Source of the DNA: Roseovarius halotolerans
GTDB lineage: Bacteria; Pseudomonadota; Alphaproteobacteria; Rhodobacterales; Rhodobacteraceae
Direction of reading: 5' to 3'
NCBI RefSeq assembly: GCF_900172255.1
Contig: NZ_FWFU01000001.1
Location: 496,001-560,000 of the forward strand
DNA length: 64,000 bases
A model generated the notes under the pieces. The model was not told the DNA's origin, ran no database searches, and saw only the letters and a list, made by a program, of their open reading frames with translations. Shown here one piece after another: positions 61,451 to 64,000 of the stretch (its first letter is position 1; each line of letters begins with the position of its first letter). Made by a program: the position numbers and the translations under genes.

Positions 61451-62359
61451 TCACACGATCGGCGGAGGCGGCTTGCGCCGGGCGCCGGAAAGCGCGTTTC
61501 CGGCGATTGCGCCAAGCAGGACCGCGCCGCCCAGGAGCGTGTTGGCGGTGGCGGTTTCGCCCAGAGCCAGCCAGACCCAGAGCGGGCCAAGCACCACTTC
61601 GGCAAGCGAAAGCAGCGTCAGTTCCACTGCCGGAACGGTCTTTGAGCCGATGGTATACAGGATGAGTCCGGCGCCGACCTGGAACACGCCCATGCCAAGC
61701 GAGAGCGCGGTATCATGCGGCGAGACCACCAGCGAGAGGCCGGACCCGAGGCAGATCGCGCCCATGATCGGAACGGCGAACAGACCCGAGAGGAAAACCG
61801 CCGGCATCATTTCGCCGGCGCGCCCCCATCGGAGGGCCACGGTGAAGACCGCGAAGCCCGTTGCCGAGCCGAGCGCGGCCAGATTTCCCCTGAGCGCCGA
61901 ATCACCTGTCTTGTCCCAGACCATCACCACGATCCCTGCGCAGGCCACGGCAATCGCCACCCAGGTCTGGGGGCGGACGGATTCGCTCAGGATCACCCGG
62001 CCAAGCACCGCCGCCAGCAGGGGCGCGCTGGCGAAAAGCAGCATCGCGTTGGCCACCGACGTGGTCTGAACGGCGTAGATCCCGCCGGTATAGGCACCAA
62101 CCAGCGACAGCCCCGCGATCACACCGGGCAGCCCGGTGGCGCGGGCCAGCGCGAAGGGGCTGCGCCCGCTGCGCAGGCGGATCACCACGTAAAGCAGCAG
62201 CGAGAGGCTGACCGAGCGATAGAACAGGATCTGCCAGACCAGCGCATCCTCCATCAGGCGAATGCCCAGCCCCACGGTAGACCACAGCACCCCGGCGCAG
62301 AACACCATGACGATGCCACGCAGATCACGCTGTGGCAGGTTCAAGGCGGTATGAGTCAA
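61451..62359 (-). CDS. DMT-superfamily (EamA) transporter, downstream copy
   Basis: The 302-residue protein has ten membrane helices in two EamA repeats (VMVFCAGVLWSTVGLGIRLME at the start; VELTLLSLAEVVLGPLWVWLAL in the second repeat). It is an inner-membrane exporter of unknown substrate. Its start overlaps the stop of the upstream DMT gene by four bases, so the two may work as a pair. Confidence 0.88.
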   Translation of the reverse strand: MTHTALNLPQRDLRGIVMVFCAGVLWSTVGLGIRLMEDALVWQILFYRSVSLSLLLYVVIRLRSGRSPFALARATGLPGVIAGLSLVGAYTGGIYAVQTTSVANAMLLFASAPLLAAVLGRVILSESVRPQTWVAIAVACAGIVVMVWDKTGDSALRGNLAALGSATGFAVFTVALRWGRAGEMMPAVFLSGLFAVPIMGAICLGSGLSLVVSPHDTALSLGMGVFQVGAGLILYTIGSKTVPAVELTLLSLAEVVLGPLWVWLALGETATANTLLGGAVLLGAIAGNALSGARRKPPPPIV

Positions 62360-63384
62360 AGGGCGTCTTCCTCCTCGGGGATCTGCTGGGGCAGTGGGCT
62401 GCCGGGCACGAAGACCCCTTCGGCGACGATGGCGGGCTCGGGCGTGTCGCGCCCGGCGCGCAATTCGCGATAGCCAAGGTAGAGCCCGCTGCCCACGATC
62501 AGCGCCATGCCGATCAGCGTGTTGGCTGGTGGAATTTCATCCCAGAGGGCATAGGCCATCAGCGCCGCGAACGGAAGATAGGTATAATCGAACGGCGCCA
62601 CGAGGCTGGCATTGGCGACCTGATAGGCGCGCGACAACAGCATGTAACCCGCCATCCCCAGGAGGCCGAGAAGCGCGAGGCCGGGCAGGTCCGCGAAAGA
62701 GACCGAAACGGGCGGCCAGGCAAGATGCGCGAAGCCCGCCCCCTGCGGTAGGATCTGGTTGAAGGCCCAGCCCATCGGCAGGATCATCAGCCCCGAGAAA
62801 CCAAGCGTGTATAGCCCCACGGTCAGCGTGCTTTCGCGGTCGCCGATGCGCCGGGCGATGATCTGCGACGCGGCATAGGTCACGGCGCAGGTCAGCGGCA
62901 GAGCGGCGACCCAGGAAAACGCCTCGCCTGCGGGGTTCATCGCGATGATCACGCCGACAAACCCCACAGCCAGCGCCCAGGCCCGGTGGATACCGATGGT
63001 TTCCTTGAGAAACACCGTCGCCATCAGGGCGGTGATCAGCGGCGCCGAGAAGAAGATCGTGGTCACTTCGGCCAGCCCCATATAGGGGAAGGCCGCGTAG
63101 AACATCGAAAACCCCAGCGAGAACAGCATGGCCCGCGCAAGATGCAGCGGCCAGAGGGGCGTGCGCAGCCGGTGCGGCGCCCCCAGAAGCGCCACCAGCG
63201 GCAGCAGCAACAGCACCGACACGACCGCCCGCACGAAGATCAACTGCCAGACCGGATAGGATTCAAGCATGGTCTTCATCATCGCGTCCTGGGCGACGAA
63301 GAGCAGCATCCCGATTTCGACGCAGAGAATGCCGTGCAGCGCACGGGAGGGCAGTCTCGGGCTGTCGGGTGCCAGCAACGACAT
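62356..63384 (-). CDS. DMT-superfamily (EamA) transporter, upstream copy
   Basis: The ATG at 63384 gives 342 residues. Ten membrane helices in two EamA repeats are visible (ILCVEIGMLLFVAQDAMMK; FSMFYAAFPYMGLAEVTTIF; SLVAPFDYTYLPFAALMAYALW). It carries a polar C-terminal tail (about 310-342) with many Glu and Pro. S-adenosylmethionine-transporter-like homologues exist, but the substrate is not decided. It is translationally coupled to the second DMT gene. Confidence 0.88.
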   Translation of the reverse strand: MSLLAPDSPRLPSRALHGILCVEIGMLLFVAQDAMMKTMLESYPVWQLIFVRAVVSVLLLLPLVALLGAPHRLRTPLWPLHLARAMLFSLGFSMFYAAFPYMGLAEVTTIFFSAPLITALMATVFLKETIGIHRAWALAVGFVGVIIAMNPAGEAFSWVAALPLTCAVTYAASQIIARRIGDRESTLTVGLYTLGFSGLMILPMGWAFNQILPQGAGFAHLAWPPVSVSFADLPGLALLGLLGMAGYMLLSRAYQVANASLVAPFDYTYLPFAALMAYALWDEIPPANTLIGMALIVGSGLYLGYRELRAGRDTPEPAIVAEGVFVPGSPLPQQIPEEEDAL

Positions 63385-63482
63385 GGGGTCTCGTCCGGAT
63401 GTTAAAGGTGGTGGCGCCGGATCTGTCGGCACCCTGCCGCCTACAATAGGACGATAGCGACGCTGGTCTCGCTTGTTAGCGA

Positions 63483-63521
63483 CAAAAAGAAACCCCCGCA
63501 GGGCCGGGGCCGTGCGGGGGG
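63483..63521 (-). terminator. Terminator of the acetyl-CoA synthetase gene
   Basis: On the minus strand CCCCCGCA and TGCGGGGG pair over eight bases, with further pairing in the GC-rich 12-base loop, followed by TTTCTTTTT. It lies 27 bases after the stop. Confidence 0.88.
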
Positions 63522-63547
63522 CGATATGCGCGCCATGTGCGGGCGGA

Positions 63548-64000
63548 TCAGCGGTTGCGGCGGTTCTCGATCAGATCGTCGACCACGCTGGGATCGGCAA
63601 GGGTCGAGGTGTCGCCGAGGCTGCCGTAATCGTTCTCGGCAATCTTGCGCAGGATGCGGCGCATGATCTTGCCCGAACGGGTCTTGGGCAGGCCGGGCGC
63701 CCACTGGATCAGGTCGGGCTTGGCGATCGGACCGATTTCCGCGCGCACCCATGCCTCGAGCTCCTTGCGCAGCTCGTCGCTGGGTTCTTCGCCGGTCATC
63801 AGGGTGACATAGGCATAGATGCCCTGGCCCTTGATGTCGTGGGGATAGCCCACGACCGCGGCCTCGGCGACCTTGGAATGCGCGACGAGAGCAGATTCGA
63901 CCTCGGCGGTGCCCATGCGGTGCCCGGAGACGTTGATCACGTCATCGACGCGCCCGGTGATCCAGTAATAGCCGTCAGCATCGCGCCGGCAGCCATCGCC
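63548..64000 (-). CDS. acsA: Acetyl-CoA synthetase, C-terminal part
   Basis: The frame runs off the window end, so about 150 C-terminal residues are visible. They contain [21 protein letters not shown], ending in the hinge and CoA-binding region [15 protein letters not shown]. The segment [19 protein letters not shown] follows, with the Lys that is acetylated by Pat-type enzymes. It activates acetate to acetyl-CoA. A strong terminator follows. Confidence 0.95.
   Translation of the reverse strand, partial: GDGCRRDADGYYWITGRVDDVINVSGHRMGTAEVESALVAHSKVAEAAVVGYPHDIKGQGIYAYVTLMTGEEPSDELRKELEAWVRAEIGPIAKPDLIQWAPGLPKTRSGKIMRRILRKIAENDYGSLGDTSTLADPSVVDDLIENRRNR

Overview
The window is a GC-rich, densely coded chromosomal segment of an alphaproteobacterium. 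It is most likely a marine Rhodobacteraceae (Roseobacter-type) strain. The evidence is a DddP-like M24 protein, NDUFA12, DUF2155 and DUF2927 proteins, a GlxA-type regulator, cytochrome c2 with an aa3 oxidase, a complete lithotrophic sox cluster, perfect or near-perfect FnrL-type boxes and a CtrA-type box. No phage, insertion sequence or CRISPR array is visible.

Layout. 1-2.96 kb: the 3' end of a type I secretion adaptor (HlyD family), a DddP-like metalloenzyme, dtd, and an Hsp20 gene behind a perfect FNR-type palindrome. 2.96-9.16 kb: a seven-gene minus-strand run (27-residue membrane microprotein, XpaC, TelA, DUF2927 lipoprotein, SPFH-GYF protein, zinc-ribbon membrane protein, nitroreductase). 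It resembles membrane-stress modules, and its combined function is not described to my knowledge. 9.3-19.4 kb: mostly housekeeping genes (GlxA regulator, rluB, tadA, ceramidase, gatCA, an Excalibur-type lipoprotein with an amidase, rnpB, YqeY, carA). 19.4-31 kb: a glycosyltransferase with a MshEN-like N-terminus behind a CtrA box, a GntR regulator, a UbiH-type monooxygenase, an aminotransferase with two Lrp regulators, ilvC, a DMT exporter, folP and a folB with a long C-terminal extension. 30.9-36.5 kb: ctaD, cytochrome c2, lipB, a large secreted protein, tRNA-Leu(GAG) and a small Cys-rich secreted protein.

36.6-50.9 kb is the sulfur-oxidation region. soxS, soxR, a soxT/YeeE-type transporter and an amino acid decarboxylase run on the minus strand. 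soxVWXYZABCD, then a second soxW, soxE and soxF, run on the plus strand. SoxR keeps both cysteines of the SqrR/BigR persulfide sensors. An exact ATTC-N8-GAAT palindrome lies upstream of soxX. A strong terminator separates soxD from the soxW2-E-F genes. SoxV, SoxW and SoxS supply reducing power, SoxXA, YZ, B and CD oxidise thiosulfate in the periplasm, and electrons can pass through cytochrome c2 to the aa3 oxidase encoded nearby.

51-64 kb: clpP-clpX, a GNAT acetyltransferase, NDUFA12, a solitary MCE (MlaD-like) protein, DUF2155, aat, accBC, a PAS-LuxR regulator divergent from the queuosine genes queCDEF, a small lipoprotein, two overlapping DMT exporters and the 3' end of acetyl-CoA synthetase running off the window. 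All identifications come from reading the sequence and from memory of families; no search was run.
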